40,000 nucleotides of DNA from contig CM031616.1 of NCBI GenBank assembly GCA_018398815.1, positions 29,702,428 to 29,742,427 on the forward strand. The letters are read 5' to 3'. The notes under the pieces were generated by a model. It saw only the letters and a program-made list of their open reading frames with translations, did not search any database and was not told the DNA's origin. Below are positions 1-10,712 of this stretch, piece after piece (position 1 is the first letter of the stretch; each line of letters starts with the position of its first letter). Position numbers and translations under genes: made by a program. Source of the stretch: Conus ventricosus. Taxonomy: Eukaryota > Mollusca > Gastropoda > Neogastropoda > Conidae.

Positions 1-220
1 GTGACAGCTGAATGTTTTCAAAGTGATGTTTGTGCACCTGAATCAAATCTTGCAGTGTAATTTGTCAGATAACTTAATTGGTAAATTAAAACACAGTAGT
101 TAGTGGAGATCATACTTTCCGTTTCTGTTGAATTTGATTATTTGGGTGGGATCATACAGACAGTAACTCCATATATAAAGTTTCAAAACAGAGTGACTGA
201 GGGTGGAAAATGAAGCAAAA
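1..220. other. Non-coding sequence, no feature seen
   Basis: AT-rich sequence with no coding signal. It is probably intronic to, or upstream of, the decarboxylase gene whose exon appears at 1865. Confidence 0.4.
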
Positions 221-564
221 TTTAGAAAGATAGGGGGTTAGTTACTGCCAAGGACACAGACAGAGTACAGGAAAAGACGCAATGCGTTTCGACCTCTTGG
301 GTCTTTTTCAGGTGAAAACAAATAACATTTAGGACAGTGAAAACAAAGAACGAGAAACCACTTATCTTCTCCTGTTCGCCTCAGGATTTTTTTTATCGCG
401 AGGCAAACAGGAGAAGATAAGTGGTTTCTCTTTCTTCGTTTTCACTGTCCTAAGTGTTATTTGTTTTTGCCTGAAGAAGATCCAAGAGGTCGAAATGCAT
501 TGTGTCTAGTCCTGTACTCTGTTTGTCTGTGTCCTTGCCAGTAACTAACCCCTCTCTTTCTAAA
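221..564. repeat. Long foldback (inverted-repeat) element
   Basis: Two arms of about 162-165 bases (221-382 and 400-564) are near-perfect reverse complements around a 17-base T-rich spacer (383-399). Differences are scattered substitutions and a few short indels. The outer ends share TTTAGAAAGA against its complement. No open frame lies inside. The shape fits a foldback or MITE-like non-autonomous element, or inverted terminal copies of a larger element. The arms carry a CTGAAGA...GAAA motif resembling a hammerhead ribozyme core (see findings). The element class is not resolved. Confidence 0.85.
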
Positions 565-1174
565 TGTTCCATTTATAAACTTGTTTTATTTGACTGTTTT
601 GCATTATAATAATAATGAAAAAAGAATTGAATTGGAGTATTCATATGGTAGCAAACTGTCAGAAATACAGCTTAAAACACACATGATATTAACCTTTCAG
701 AGTTGTCCAAAAGTTTGGTAAGTAAAAATTTAGAAAAAAAACACACCCACATTTTTAAGGGGTACAGCTGTTTACAGGCATATTTAATATTTTCCTTGCA
801 TGATTGAAAGCAGCAGCAGGAGCAATCACATCATTTTTTGCAGGATGAATGAATTTTAAATGTGTGGAAATTCTGCTTTTGTCTATTGAACATTTATCTC
901 CTTGCTCTGTTCTTGTCTCTCATTTAAACTCAGAGGTTATGTATTGTTTCTCAGTGTTTCTCTGACATGTTGAGGATGTATTTTACAAACTGTCCAGTGT
1001 GTTCTGCAGGGAGGGGTTTCTCCAAAACATGCTGTTCCTTTAGTGTGTGCCTGCAACACATACTGGACATGTCTCTATTCTGTGTGTTATGTCTGTGTTG
1101 GTGTTTTGGTCTAGATGTTGACACTTCTTTGCTTTGCACCAGGTTTGGCAATCTTTCTTTTTTTTTCTCTCTGT
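565..1174. other. Non-coding sequence, no feature seen
   Basis: AT-rich and probably intronic. The short open frames here match no family I recognise and have no convincing splice context. Confidence 0.4.
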
Positions 1175-1620
1175 CAGCCTTTCAGCTAATGCTTATTATC
1201 AGCCTTTTTCTCATTGTCACCGCTTTTGCTAATACCAGGTGAATGTCAGTCTTTTTCTCACTGTGGACCCTTCTGCTGATATAGGGTGAGTATCAGCCTT
1301 TTTGAACAAATTTACTGAAACATGTCAGCTGATATTTGGTGTCTGCTGATTTTGGGTGAGTATTAGGTTTTTAATTTTTTTTAACTGAAACACTTCTGTC
1401 GATTCATGGTATCAGCCTGTTTTCTCAACTCCTTTGATATTGGCCTATTTCTAATTGTTGACTTTCCTGTATTACATGGTTAGTATCAACATTGTTTTCA
1501 CTGTGGACACTTCTGTAAATGTATTAGCCTTTTTACTTGTTTTCAACTCTTCTGCTAATGCTTGATTAGCCTCAGTTTTTTTCCTGACGATTGGCAGTTT
1601 TGCACCCTTGGTACATCAGC
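1175..1620 (+). repeat. Degenerate roughly 47-bp intronic tandem repeat
   Basis: Diverged units recur with the pattern CAGCCTTTTTCTCA, then a GTGGAC-like segment, then CTTCTGCTGATA, then GGGTGAGTATCAG. Best examples begin near 1199, 1248 and 1292, with decayed units to about 1620. Several units contain splice-donor-like strings (CAGGTGAATG near 1237, AGGGTGAGTA near 1284). It lies in the intron upstream of the 1865 exon. Unit boundaries are approximate. Confidence 0.55.
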
Positions 1621-1864
1621 CTATTTCTCATGACAGATATTGAGTAATTAGCACTCTAATAGCATTTGTTGATGTTTTTATATTATGTGAAGAGTTATCA
1701 GCCATTACCTGACAATGATGGTACATCGCCCAACCTTCATCCCCACCCCACCGAGGCTCTTCACCCTTTTTCACCCCACCTCCTCCCCTGACATTTGATT
1801 TTAGACTTTGAGAGCACCCCGCTTAAAGCACCCTGAATCAGACTAACCTGTGTGCACGTGACAG

Positions 1865-2065
1865 GTTTTTGCCCTGGATGGGGACGGGGCGCTGATAATG
1901 CACATGGGATCCCTAGCGACTATTGCTCATCACGGACCTCCGAACTTCCGTCACATCGTCTTCAACAACGGCACTCATGACTCTGTGGGAGGTCAGCCGA
2001 CAGAGGCCGGACACCATGACAGCTTCTTCATCACCGACATTGTCATGGCCTGCGGCTATCGGCAG
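1865..2065 (+). CDS. ppd: Phosphonopyruvate decarboxylase, penultimate exon (TPP-binding segment)
   Basis: This 67-codon exon is open in one frame between acceptor ACAG (AG at 1863-1864) and donor CAG|GTCTGG, phase 0 at both ends. It encodes the thiamine diphosphate-binding motif GDG followed 25 residues later by NN, within LDGDGALIMHMGSLATI and FNNGTHDSVGGQPT. These strings are characteristic of phosphonopyruvate decarboxylase, which converts 3-phosphonopyruvate to phosphonoacetaldehyde and makes the preceding PEP mutase step favourable in C-P bond (2-aminoethylphosphonate) biosynthesis. Related sulfopyruvate decarboxylases share the fold, but the HDSVGGQPT block favours phosphonopyruvate decarboxylase. 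The next exon (7682) joins in phase. Earlier exons are not in the window. A eukaryotic, intron-containing gene argues against bacterial contamination. Confidence 0.85.
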
Positions 2066-2073
2066 GTCTGGCG

Positions 2074-2486
2074 TTTGTCCGTCCGTCTTTAGTTCACACT
2101 CGTTTATGCCTGTCTGCCTTCACATCACATCATTTGGCGTCAACCTTTCTTTCTTCACATTTTTTTATTTCTGTTTTTCTGTCCTTCGTGCGACCCTTTG
2201 ATGCCTCTCCTTATATATTTCACTTTACATCCTTTGATGTCTGTCTTTACTTTACATCCTTTGATGTCTGTCTGTATTTCACATCCTTTGATGCCTGTCT
2301 TTATTTTACATCCTTCGATGTCTGTCTTTATTTCACATCCTTTGATGCCTCTCTTTACTTTACATCCTTTGACGTCTGTCTTTATTTCACATCCTTTGAT
2401 GCCTGTCTTTACTTTACATCCTTCGATGTCTGTCTTTACTTTACATCCTTCGATGTCTGTCTTTACTTTACATCCTTTGATGTCTG
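2074..2486 (+). repeat. 27-bp minisatellite, left block
   Basis: Tandem units of consensus ACATCCTTTGATGTCTGTC plus TTTACTTT (27 bases). Recognisable degenerate units begin about 10 bases after the exon donor at 2066 and become regular from about 2220. Because 27 is nine codons, an open frame reading FTSFDVCLY over and over runs through the block; I regard it as non-coding. The array continues at 3952 beyond the LINE insertion. Confidence 0.9.
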
Positions 2487-3966
2487 TCTGTATTTCACAT
2501 CTCTTGGACCCTATCCACCATCAAGGGCTTCGTCTCTGTCTTGGAGCGTTCCGCACCACCCTGTGTACAGCCTGTACGCAGAGGCGGGTGAACCTTCACT
2601 GTCCAACCGCAGGCTGAAACTGTCTTTAAATTATTATATCCGACTGTTCTCAGAACCGCAGAATCCTGCCTATGACTGTGTCTTTGACCCTCAGTTTCAA
2701 AACAAATTCGAAACCAACCCTAACTGTATTCCGACGTTTGGTCTTCGTATGCAGCCTCACGTGCGGAATGCAGGTCTAGACCTAGGAGTTGTGTCGGATT
2801 TTTCCAAGTTTCCGGATCAACCTCCGTGGACCTTTTCACACCAGAGATTCGTTTTCGATCTTGCAGCTTTTCGCAAAGAGTCTACCAGCTCTCTGGCCTA
2901 CAAAGCTTTGTATGCTGAGCTCTGTTCCAAATTCCCATCCTATCAAAAAGTTTTCACTGACGGTTCCAAGTCTGAAGATGGAGTGGCCTGTGCAGCCTAC
3001 TGCCCTGGGGCTCCTTCTCAGATACTTTTGGGAAAACATATCCATTCCGATGCTTCTGTCTATTCTGCTGAACTTACTGCTCGGGTTTACTGGCCTTGAA
3101 GATAATCTCACATTCTTTGAAGAGGACTTTCTGGTTCTGGTCGGATTCGCTGTCAGCTTTGGAGGCCTTAGATGGCCGCAACCTTCAGCATCCAGAACTT
3201 TACTTTTTTTAAAACTTTTTAGCAAGTTGAAGGCGGATGGTTACAACATTACTCTTGCTTGGGTTCCTGGCCATGTTGGCATCGGCGGGAACGAAATGGT
3301 TGATCGTTTAGCCAAGAACGCTACAAGAGGGGAAACTGTCCAACACTTATATCCCCTGCTCAGATGTGAAACCCAAAATTAACGATTATGTGAGAGACCT
3401 CTGGCAGGAGGATTGGAACACACAGACGAATAACAAACTCTTTCAGATCCGTCCAAACCTTAAGTGACTTCCTCCATCTACGTCGGGTGGTCGTAAAGAG
3501 GATAACGGTTCTGTGCCGGCTGCACACCGGCCATTCGTATTTTACCATTCTTATCTTTTAAAGAGTGAAGAAGCTCCGTGGTGCATTCCATGTCATGCGC
3601 CACTCACAATGAAACATGTTCTTTTAGAGTGTTGGGACTTGCACGATGTGAGACACAAACATTTTACAGCGGAGTCCATGAAGATCTGTTCAGGGATGTC
3701 CCGCCTGACGTGATCCTTGAGTTTTTGGAGAGAGATTAACATTTTTCATCTGATTTAAGATTTTACGGCAGAAAGATTTTTAACAAAGTTTCTGGTGCGT
3801 TTGTAGACGATGTCATTTAACGAGATGTGTGAAAGTTGTTTTTTTTTTTGTTTTTTTTTTTTAAATGACTGGTGAGTTGATTTAACGTGGTGACAGCCCT
3901 GATGTGGCCCTCTGCGGTCGGCTGGGCTATAAGCAACATTATCTTATCTTATCTGTATTTCACATC
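2487..3966 (+). mobile_element. 5'-truncated, frameshifted non-LTR retrotransposon (RNase H-bearing LINE) with target duplication
   Basis: The insertion body is about 2502-3951. It is flanked by a 15-base direct repeat TCTGTATTTCACATC (2487-2501 and 3952-3966), the expected target-site duplication. The body begins in the post-RT linker (LDPIHHQGLRLCLGAFRT) and continues with an RNase H domain (VFTDGSKS near 2955, a displaced WSDSLSALEALDGRN segment, WVPGHVGIGGNEMVDRLAKNA near 3260). A C-terminal Cys/His segment (CHAPLTMKHVLLECWDLHD) follows near 3590. The 3' end is a short TCTTATCTTATCT tail. The reading frame shifts near 2560, 3095 and 3330, so this is a dead copy. It resembles I/Jockey-group elements with RNase H; the exact clade is not determined. 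Confidence 0.88.
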
Positions 3967-6420
3967 CTTTGATGTCTGTCTTTACTTTACATCCTTCGAT
4001 GTCTGTCTTTACTTTACATCCTTCGATGTCTGCCTTTACTTTTCTGTCTTTATTTCACATCCTTCTATGTCTGTCTTTACTTCACATCGTTTGATATCTG
4101 TCTTTACTTTACATCCTTTGATGTCTGTCTTTACTTTACATCCTTTGATGTCTGTCTTTACTTCAATCCTTTGATGTCTGTCTTTATTTCACATCCTTTG
4201 ATGTCTGTCTTTACTTCACATCTTTGATGTCTGTCTTTTATTCACATCCTTTGATGTCTGTCTTTACTTTACATTCCTTTGATGTCTGTCTTTACTTTTT
4301 CTCCTTTGATGTCTGTCTTTACTTCACATTGTTTGATATCTGTCTTTATTACATCTTCGTGTCTGTCTATATTTCACATCCTTTGATGTCTGTCTTACTT
4401 TACATCCTTTGATGTCTGTCTTTACTTTACATCCTATGTGTCTGTCTTTACTTACATCCTTTGATGTCTGTCTTATTTCACATCCTTCGATGTCTGTCCT
4501 TATTTCACATCCTTTGATGTCTGTCTTTATTTCACATCCTTTGATGTCTGTCTTTACTTTACATTCTTCGATGTCTGTCTTTACTTCACATCGTTTGTTT
4601 ATCTGTCTTTACTTTCATCCTTCGATGTCTGTCTTTATTTTTATCGTTTGATATCGTCTTTACTTTACACCCTTTGAGTCTGTCCTTTTTTTCACATCCT
4701 TTGATGTCTGTTTTATTTCACATCCTTTGATGTCTGTCTTAACTTAACACCCTTTTGATGTCTGTCTTTACTCCATCGTTTGATATCTGTCTTTACTTCA
4801 CATCCTTTGATGTCTGTCTTTATTTCACATCCTTTGATGTCTGTCTTTATTTACATCCTTTGATGTATGTCTTTACTTTACACCCTATGATGTCTGTCTT
4901 TATTTCGCATCCTTTGATGTCTGTCTTTACTTCACATCCTTTGATGTCTGTTTTTACTTTGCATCCTTTGATGTCTGTTTTACTTCACATCCTTTGTGTC
5001 TGTTTTTTTACTTCGCATCCTTTGATGTCTGTCTTTATTTCACATCCTCGATGTCTGTCTTAACTTAAACATCCTTTGATGTTTTGTCTTTACTTCACAT
5101 CGTTTGATATCTGTCTTTACTTCACATCCTTTGATGTCTGTCTTTATTTCACATCCTTTGTGTCGGTCTTTATTTCCCTCCTTCGGGGTCTGTCTTTACT
5201 TCACATCCTTTGTTTGTCTGTCTTTACTTCAATCCTTTGAGGGTCTGTTCTTTACTTCACATCCTTTGATGTCTGTCTTTATTTCACATCCTTTGACGTT
5301 GTGTCTTTACTTTACTTTCCTTTGATGTTGTTTTTTCTTTACATCCTTTGATGTCTGTCTTTATTTCCCACCTTTGATGTTTGTCTTAACTTAACATCCT
5401 TTGATATCTTTTCTTAATTTAACATCCTTTGATTGTCTGTCTTTATTTACATCCTTTGATGTCTGTCTTTACTTTACTCCTTTGATTCTGTCTTTACTTT
5501 GCATCCTATAATGTCTGTCTTTACTTTGAATCCTTTGATGTCTTTTCTTAACTTCACATCTTTGATGTCTGTCTTTATTTCACATCCTTTGATGTCTGTC
5601 TTATTTCAATCCTTTGATGTTGTCTTTATTTCACTTCCTTTGATGTCTGTCTTACTTTACATCCTTTGATGTCTGTCTTAACTTATGCATCCTTTTGTCT
5701 GTCTTTACTTTTCTGTCTTTACTTCACATCCTTTGATGTCTGTCTTTACTTCGATCCTTTGATGTCGTCTTTACTTTGCATCCTTTGATGTCTGTCTTTA
5801 TTTCACATCCTTTGATTGTCTGTCTTTACTTCGATCCTTTGATGTCTGTCTTTACTTCTCATCTTTGATGTCGTTTTTTACTTCACATGCTTTGTTGTCT
5901 TCTTTACTTTGCTCCTTTGATGTCTGTCTTTACTTCACATCCTTTGATGTCTGTCTTTACTTCGCATCCTTTGATGTCTGTCTTTACTTTGCATCCTTTC
6001 ATGTCTGTCTTTACTTCGCATCCTTTGTTTGTCTGTCTTTATTCACATCCTTTGATGTCTGTTTTACTTTCACATCCTTTGTTTGTCTGTCTTTACTTTG
6101 CATCCTTTCATGTCTGTCTTTCTTTTATCACTTTTCTTTGATGTCTATCCGGTCTTTTTTTTACATCTTTTGATGCCTTTCTTTATTTTTATCTTTATTT
6201 GACATCCTCTGATGTCTGTCTTTCTTTTATCACATTCTTTGATGTCTATCGGTCTTTATTTCACATCTTTTGATGCCTTTCCTTTTTTTTTTTATCTTTA
6301 TTTGACATCCTCTGATGTTGTCTTTCTATTTTCACATCAATGTCTGTCCTTCGTAGTCAAATCTTTTGATTTCTGTCCTTCTGTCTTTACTGCTCAGCAT
6401 TTGATGTCTGTACTTCTGGG
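3952..6420 (+). repeat. 27-bp minisatellite, main block (about 2.5 kb)
   Basis: Roughly 90 tandem copies of the 27-bp unit seen at 2074-2486, decaying toward 6120-6420, where the spacing becomes irregular. Many units differ by loss of a single base (for example GATGTCGTC for GATGTCTGTC). It lies in the same intron and was one array with the left block before the LINE inserted. The several open frames through it are by-products of a repeat length divisible by three. Confidence 0.93.
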
Positions 6421-7084
6421 TTAGAGTTAAATCATAGATACAATAGTGAAAATTGTCAGTAATTTGATTTTGTGTTTTTTTATTTAGGTTGTGTGATCAG
6501 TGAGGATGGGGGGGAAGGAGGAGGGAGGTGGTGTTCCTGTTTTTCTGTGTGCATTTTTTTTCTACGATGTCTGTTTTTTTTTTTAAATTTTGTTTCTATC
6601 GTTTCTCTTGACCCCAACCATTTCCCAGCTCCGGCCTAGCCCCATCCATAAATTCACATTGCTCCCAGGGCTCCTGCTGCTACGGCAGCCATGTGACCTC
6701 CGAATAGATTTTGATGGTTCATTTATTGAATATCTGAATCGTTTTATTTACATTTCTGTCACGTGCGAACTTTCTTGGTTCATTTTTTAGTAAGTCTGGT
6801 GCTTTGCTTGTATTATGCATCTAATTCTTAGTTCGTCTTGCGTGAGATGATTTTACGCAAAGGCTGGGAAATTCTCCAAAGAATGATTTGCAGGCTTATA
6901 CAGCTAAATTTCTGATTTTTAAAGTTAGAATAAAATGACTGCTTTTTTTTATAGTTTTAAAAGGTTTGGCTGATGCCTGTACATATTTTAAAGGTATTCT
7001 TTCTTACATGAAGTGCAAAATGTGGGCCCCGATTGTCCTTTTTTTTTTTTTTCCTTTTTAAGTGACATCTCATGTGAAAAAATG
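6421..7084. other. Intronic sequence, nothing recognised
   Basis: T-rich intronic sequence between the minisatellite and the SINE. No coding or RNA signal was seen. Confidence 0.4.
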
Positions 7085-7622
7085 TAAAGGAGCCGAATTG
7101 CTCGTTGGTTTAGAGCGCCTGATCGTAATCTTGGTGGATTTTTCCTGGGGTTGCGGGTTCGCACCTCCGCGGGGCGTTTCGGTAGGGGGATTTTTCCCTC
7201 GGAGGTTACATTGGTTTGACTCCATTTCCATACAGTCCTTCGAATGAGGACTATAAACCGAGGTTCCATGTGGTGAAAGCATGCATAAAAAATCTTGCTC
7301 ACACGTAAAATCCCATCACCAACTTTCGGAAAAGATGTTGGCCAGTTTGGCCCTTGGTATGGATGACACGTTACACATAGCCTGCCCTGCGTGGAGAAAT
7401 GGAAAGAATGAAGGAAAAGTAAGGAAAATGAGTGATCGTATTGAACGATATCTGAATGGATGGGCACGGGAAACGACTGAAGAAGCGCCAGCTGGCAGCT
7501 CTTCAGTCGGCACTACCCAGGTAGGCAGCCCGTTGTGTAAACGAGTGTTGATTGTTAAAGCGCTTAGAGCTTGGCCTCTAGCCGAGAATAGGCGCTGCAT
7601 AAGTATTCATTATTAATATTAT
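7085..7622 (+). mobile_element. tRNA-derived SINE
   Basis: The head has RNA polymerase III promoter-like boxes: an A-box-like TGGTTTAGAGCG near 7106-7117 and a B-box-like GGTTCGCACC near 7157. A body of about 300 bases follows. The tail segment (GCGCTTAGAGCTTGG ... ATAGGCGCTGCATAAGTA) ends in an ATTATT-rich run. The last roughly 190 bases are repeated in reverse orientation at 18774-18960, supporting a dispersed family. It ends about 60 bases before the acceptor of the terminal decarboxylase exon. Both ends are approximate. Confidence 0.75.
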
Positions 7623-7681
7623 TTATGATTATTAAAGAAAGAACTGAAAGAATCTCAACCCAGCCTGTATTTCTGCTGCAG

Positions 7682-7855
7682 GCTTTCTGCGTCAGCACGG
7701 AGGAAGGCATTGAAGAAGGCATACAGCTTTCTGAAGAGCCAGCCGGGTCCTGTCCTCATGGAGGTTAGACCCGCTCGGCTCTCGGTCTGACTGGGTCGCC
7801 CCACCCGCACCACCACGAAAACAAAACGGACTTCATGAAGTTCCTCCGCAGTTGA
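7682..7855 (+). CDS. ppd: Phosphonopyruvate decarboxylase, terminal exon (with apparent frameshifts)
   Basis: An acceptor (TTCTGCTGCAG, AG at 7680-7681) precedes AFCVSTEE, joining in phase 0 with ACGYRQ at the end of the 1865-2065 exon. Segments typical of the family C-terminus then appear in different frames: ALKKAYSFLKSQPGPVLMEV from 7709, GSRSD and LGRPT near 7775-7805, and ENKTDFMKFLRS ending at TGA 7853-7855. At least three single-base-scale shifts are needed to connect them (near 7708, 7765 and 7787-7820). Read literally, the frame stops early. Either base-level assembly errors or decay of the gene could explain this. The exon identity is well supported; intactness is not. The C-terminal part carries the active-site-proximal linker and the helix that closes the decarboxylase domain. 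Confidence 0.75.
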
Positions 7856-9082
7856 TGACACTGGAGATCAACAACGAGGTGTTGATTGTTGGCGCAGAGT
7901 CACTGCCATGCACATTCCTGGGAATGAATGGGTTGTTTGTTTGTTGTTGTTCATCAGGGCCAGATTGGGTGTTTTGCTTTGGCTCGTGTTGTTGTTGTTG
8001 TTGTTGTTGGTTATGTTATGCCTGCCTATGGTGTGAAGACTGCAGTTGATATTTCCTGTGTCTTTTTCTCATTTATTGCAATACTCATCTTTTTGTTTCA
8101 AGTTATTGTACCATACGTTTGAATTTTTTATGGGGAGGAAAATTTACTGTTTTGACAATTATGGGCTTACTGTATCTTTTTTCTTCTTCTTTTAGAAAAG
8201 GACATGTACATATGTATGTACATAAAGACAGTATTTATAAAATTCTCTTTTTTTTTTACTCATTGGAGAGACTGTTTGTAGGAGACCTTTAGAGATATGT
8301 ACGTCTACTATTTTCTGTCCATCCAATGAGAAGATCTGAGACCAATGCAAGCCTATGAATATGTTCACCTTGATTTTGTGATCATTTACTTAGGTGAATA
8401 CTTTGCCAAATTTTCCCATCTTTTTGTTAGATATGGGAGGAGGGGATGGGAGCGTGGGGTGCATAATCTGCACATTGTCTGTAATTACTTGCTGATGATC
8501 TGTTTCTGTGATGATTTTTATGTTTTTGTTGTTTCGGATTTTTTTCCTTTCTATTTTTCCCCGAGAGAAATACATCATTTTAAGGCACTGTCAGATTTAT
8601 ATTTATTGTTAATTGAGCCAACAGAGTGGGAAGAAGGGGAGGGTAGGGGAATGGAGGGGCAGAGCGAAGGGAAAGAGGGAAGGGATGGAAAGGGGGGTGG
8701 GGAGTGGAGACCTTGAAACCTTTACAGCCTCAAGTTAAGTGACGGCAGCATGTCTGTGCTGTAGAGGTGTGCCAGTGCTTAACGCCTTCCTTCTGTGTGT
8801 TCCGTTGTCTGCCTTTAACTCTCAGAATGTTGTTCATGAAGGGTGATTAGCATTCAGGTACCATAGCTGCCTTGCTGCTGTGAGACGATGCTGACAAACC
8901 TTAATATCAAACACACTTTTTTTTTTCTTTGAGGTTCCTAAGTGCTGGTGAGTGCTTCGATGATTGTCAGCCTGTGCAAAAGTTCTGCTTTACAGTGTCC
9001 AAATCAGCCATCAAATACTTTATAAATATTTGTCAACCAAACAAGTTAGCAATAACAAAGGTAATTCAACACATGGGTGTGC
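7856..9082 (+). other. Probable 3' UTR and intergenic sequence
   Basis: Sequence after the decarboxylase stop codon. It includes a GTT trinucleotide run near 7986-8009, T-rich stretches and a purine-rich segment at 8615-8710. No clear AATAAA signal was found, so the 3' end of the transcript is not placed. Confidence 0.35.
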
Positions 9083-9084
9083 GC

Positions 9085-9126
<42 letters not shown>
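9083..9126. repeat. (CA)n microsatellite
   Basis: About 20 near-perfect CA repeats. A short run of ATTCA-containing degenerate repeats follows to about 9295. Confidence 0.95.
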
Positions 9127-9128
<2 letters not shown>

Positions 9129-9626
9129 AAGTCATTCACCAATGATAAAAAGGTCCTTTAACACCAACAGAAGTTATTCACCACTAAATGTAAGTCATTC
9201 AATAACACATTCAACAATCACAGAACTCATTCAACAATATAACCCATTCAACAACATGAATTTTTCAACAATCGTTAACTGCAAAAATAATTCAGTGACA
9301 AGTTTGCTTTAAAAAAAAATGCAGCCAACATGGTCATAATTTAACAACATTTTGAAGGTTCAGGGAGGGGGGGGGGAGTGTAATAAGTCTCTCCGGCTTC
9401 TAGATGTTAAAATGTTTGATGTAGAATTGACACGAAAATGAGCCTTGTATTGGAATGGGACAGCAAGATTAAGATACATGAAGAGACAGTGGGTGAGGAA
9501 GGAGAGAGAGAGAGAGAGGGAAGACCAATGAAGCTGGTTAAGTCATTTATTAAAGGTTGGTTTTCATCATGAAGCAAAACTGAGTTGTTTGAATCTTACA
9601 GAGATGAAAAATGACAAACAACTCAT

Positions 9627-9656
<30 letters not shown>
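9627..9656. repeat. 30-base G homopolymer
   Basis: An uninterrupted run of 30 G residues on the plus strand. It is potentially quadruplex-forming, and its length is likely unreliable in any assembly. Confidence 0.97.
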
Positions 9657-9657
<1 letters not shown>

Positions 9658-10550
9658 GCCATTGTTCATTTGTGGCAACCTTTTTTTCTTTAACTTGAAA
9701 ACATCACTGAAGTTTGAGGACACAGAATGTAGCCCCTGACGCAAAATTTTGCACATGGAGTCACACGCACGCACACAGGACACAAAACACACACCAACAT
9801 TTATTTGCGGCAACCATCTTTTTTTTTTTTTTGATTGGCAACAGTAAACTGAACATTCAGGACATGGAATATAACATCAACCATAACACATGCACTTGTT
9901 GTGAAACACACAACACACACACACCCCACACAACCACACACACACACACACACACAAAGAAAATCCTGGCTTACCTTCAACAGACCGTGTAAAACACATG
10001 GTGCAGTATTTACAACCTGTTAAAGAAGTTTTTGGAGAAGTTTCCCCAGATTGACAGAGAACTGAATCTGTAACCTGGAGTGCTACGTTCCAGACTGTGT
10101 TCTTTAGGGAGAGGAATGTAGCTGTGACTATCACACTTTGTCTGTTGCTTGGCAGTGTGATCTGGAGGGAGCCACACATTTAGCCACACATTCTTTCATG
10201 CATTGGCCAGGGAAAAGGACAGTATATCCCCACGTGTCTGTTCTCAAGATATGGCCAGGTCTACCTTCTAGACTACAGGATCAGTTTTGCAGAGCTGATT
10301 CTGTTGTAAGGTGGTTTGCCTCCCTCTTGCTCTGAAAATGATGAGTGGATTTGCTGCCTCGTTGCCTTGGATCCCTGTTTACGTTTTTTTTTTTTGTTTT
10401 TGTTTTGTTTTACAAGACATAGCGACTACAATCTGAAATTGCCTTTTCCAAAGCAGATGAGGTATGGAACCTGCACACGCTAACCAAGCAAGGCAGAACG
10501 GGATGTACTATATGACTGATCCTGTCTCTGTCTGGCAGCCTGCATCATTT
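9657..10550. other. Intergenic sequence with a CA-rich patch
   Basis: CA-rich stretches at 9760-9800 and 9905-9956, otherwise unique-looking sequence. No gene recognised. Confidence 0.4.
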
Positions 10551-10712
10551 CTTACAGTCGCTGGAACTTCTCATTTTCATGCACTAATTTTTCAGTCTGC
10601 TGATTCTATCTTCCCGAAATGGTTTTTACACTTTTCTTACAGTAGGTGGAACTTCAGGGTTTTTATGCACTGATTTTTCAGTCTGGTGTTACATCTTCCC
10701 CAAATGGTTTTA
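10551..10712. repeat. Tandem duplication, roughly 85-bp period
   Basis: Two diverged copies (10551-10630 and 10636-10712) share CTTACAGT, GGAACTTC, ATGCACT, ATTTTTCAGTCTG and CTTCCC..AAATGGTTTT in the same order. Confidence 0.8.

Noticed and set aside
2134..3099. 321-codon open frame joining FTSFDVCLY repeats to a reverse-transcriptase-like tail
   Set aside because: It fuses a 27-bp (nine-codon) minisatellite with a LINE fragment across the insertion junction. There is no start context or conservation.
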